From NCBI RefSeq assembly GCF_040954645.1, contig NC_092807.1, forward strand, positions 57,019,739 to 57,083,738: a DNA stretch of 64,000 nucleotides, in the 5' to 3' direction. The notes beneath the pieces are model-generated. The model saw only the letters and a list, made by a program, of their open reading frames with translations, was not told where the DNA came from and did no database searches. Source of the DNA: Diabrotica undecimpunctata (lineage: Eukaryota > Arthropoda > Insecta > Coleoptera > Chrysomelidae). Made by a program: the position numbers and the translations under genes. Below, in pieces: positions 63,966 through 64,000 of the stretch (its first letter is position 1; each line of letters opens with the position of its first letter).

Positions 63966-64000
<35 letters not shown>
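63966..64000. repeat. (TA)n tract at the window end
   Basis: TA repeats run to the last base. The full length is not visible. Confidence 0.95.

Overview
The window looks like a slice of a large, AT-rich insect genome, probably a beetle. That is inferred from the repeat families: Penelope-like elements with inverted terminal repeats, THAP/DDE elements, DUF4817-type transposases, piggyBac-like elements, Ty3/Gypsy elements with SAP-domain Gag, and jockey-like non-LTR elements. I found no convincing single-copy host gene, no tRNA or rRNA gene and no CRISPR array. Nearly everything recognisable is a mobile element, often nested in or broken by another.

Layout. 1-8.2 kb: a decayed non-LTR reverse transcriptase (RT) remnant, a DDE transposon with subterminal repeats (2683-5446), and a related THAP+DDE element with ~290-bp inverted ends (5643-8180). 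8.4-10.2 kb: a 5'-truncated Penelope-like element (PLE) with an intact RT/GIY-YIG frame, inverted terminal repeats carrying hammerhead-ribozyme-like cores, and three tandem covarying stem-loops. 10.2-16 kb: non-coding DNA, a long TA tract and a 5'-truncated RNase-H-bearing non-LTR element. 16-23.8 kb: Ty3/Gypsy element 1, with a large gag, pol in the -1 frame, a lesion in integrase and a truncated 3' LTR. 23.9-28.2 kb: a pogo/Tigger-like fragment and PLE remnants. 28.2-38.6 kb: a jockey-like non-LTR element whose ORF1 is interrupted by a young Ty3/Gypsy element 2 (29100-35465; 400-bp LTRs, 4-bp target duplication ATAC).

38.6-49.3 kb: a PLE 3' end with a hammerhead-like core, a solo LTR, then Ty3/Gypsy element 3 (40802-49265), which has almost identical LTRs but a broken gag. 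49.3-53.4 kb: PLE and non-LTR remnants and a possible zinc-finger exon. 54-58 kb: a DUF4817/DDE transposase pseudogene split by a long-TIR element with a 10-bp target duplication. 58-61 kb: a 561-bp retrotransposed fragment with a 16-bp target duplication and a piggyBac-like element. 61-64 kb: endonuclease and RT remnants, TA tracts and a terminal palindrome with ribozyme-like cores.

The most interesting object is Ty3/Gypsy element 2. Downstream of the integrase GPY region, its pol frame continues into a macrodomain resembling the TARG1/OARD1 ADP-ribose hydrolase family and then a CCCH zinc finger, ending inside the 3' LTR. Its Gag starts with a SAP domain. Two in-frame stops (33160 and 34768) break this copy. 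The second strong theme is a recurring RNA motif in PLE terminal repeats: a hammerhead-like core whose would-be helix III is a 4-nt palindrome (ACGT or AGCT), as expected for dimer-forming ribozymes.
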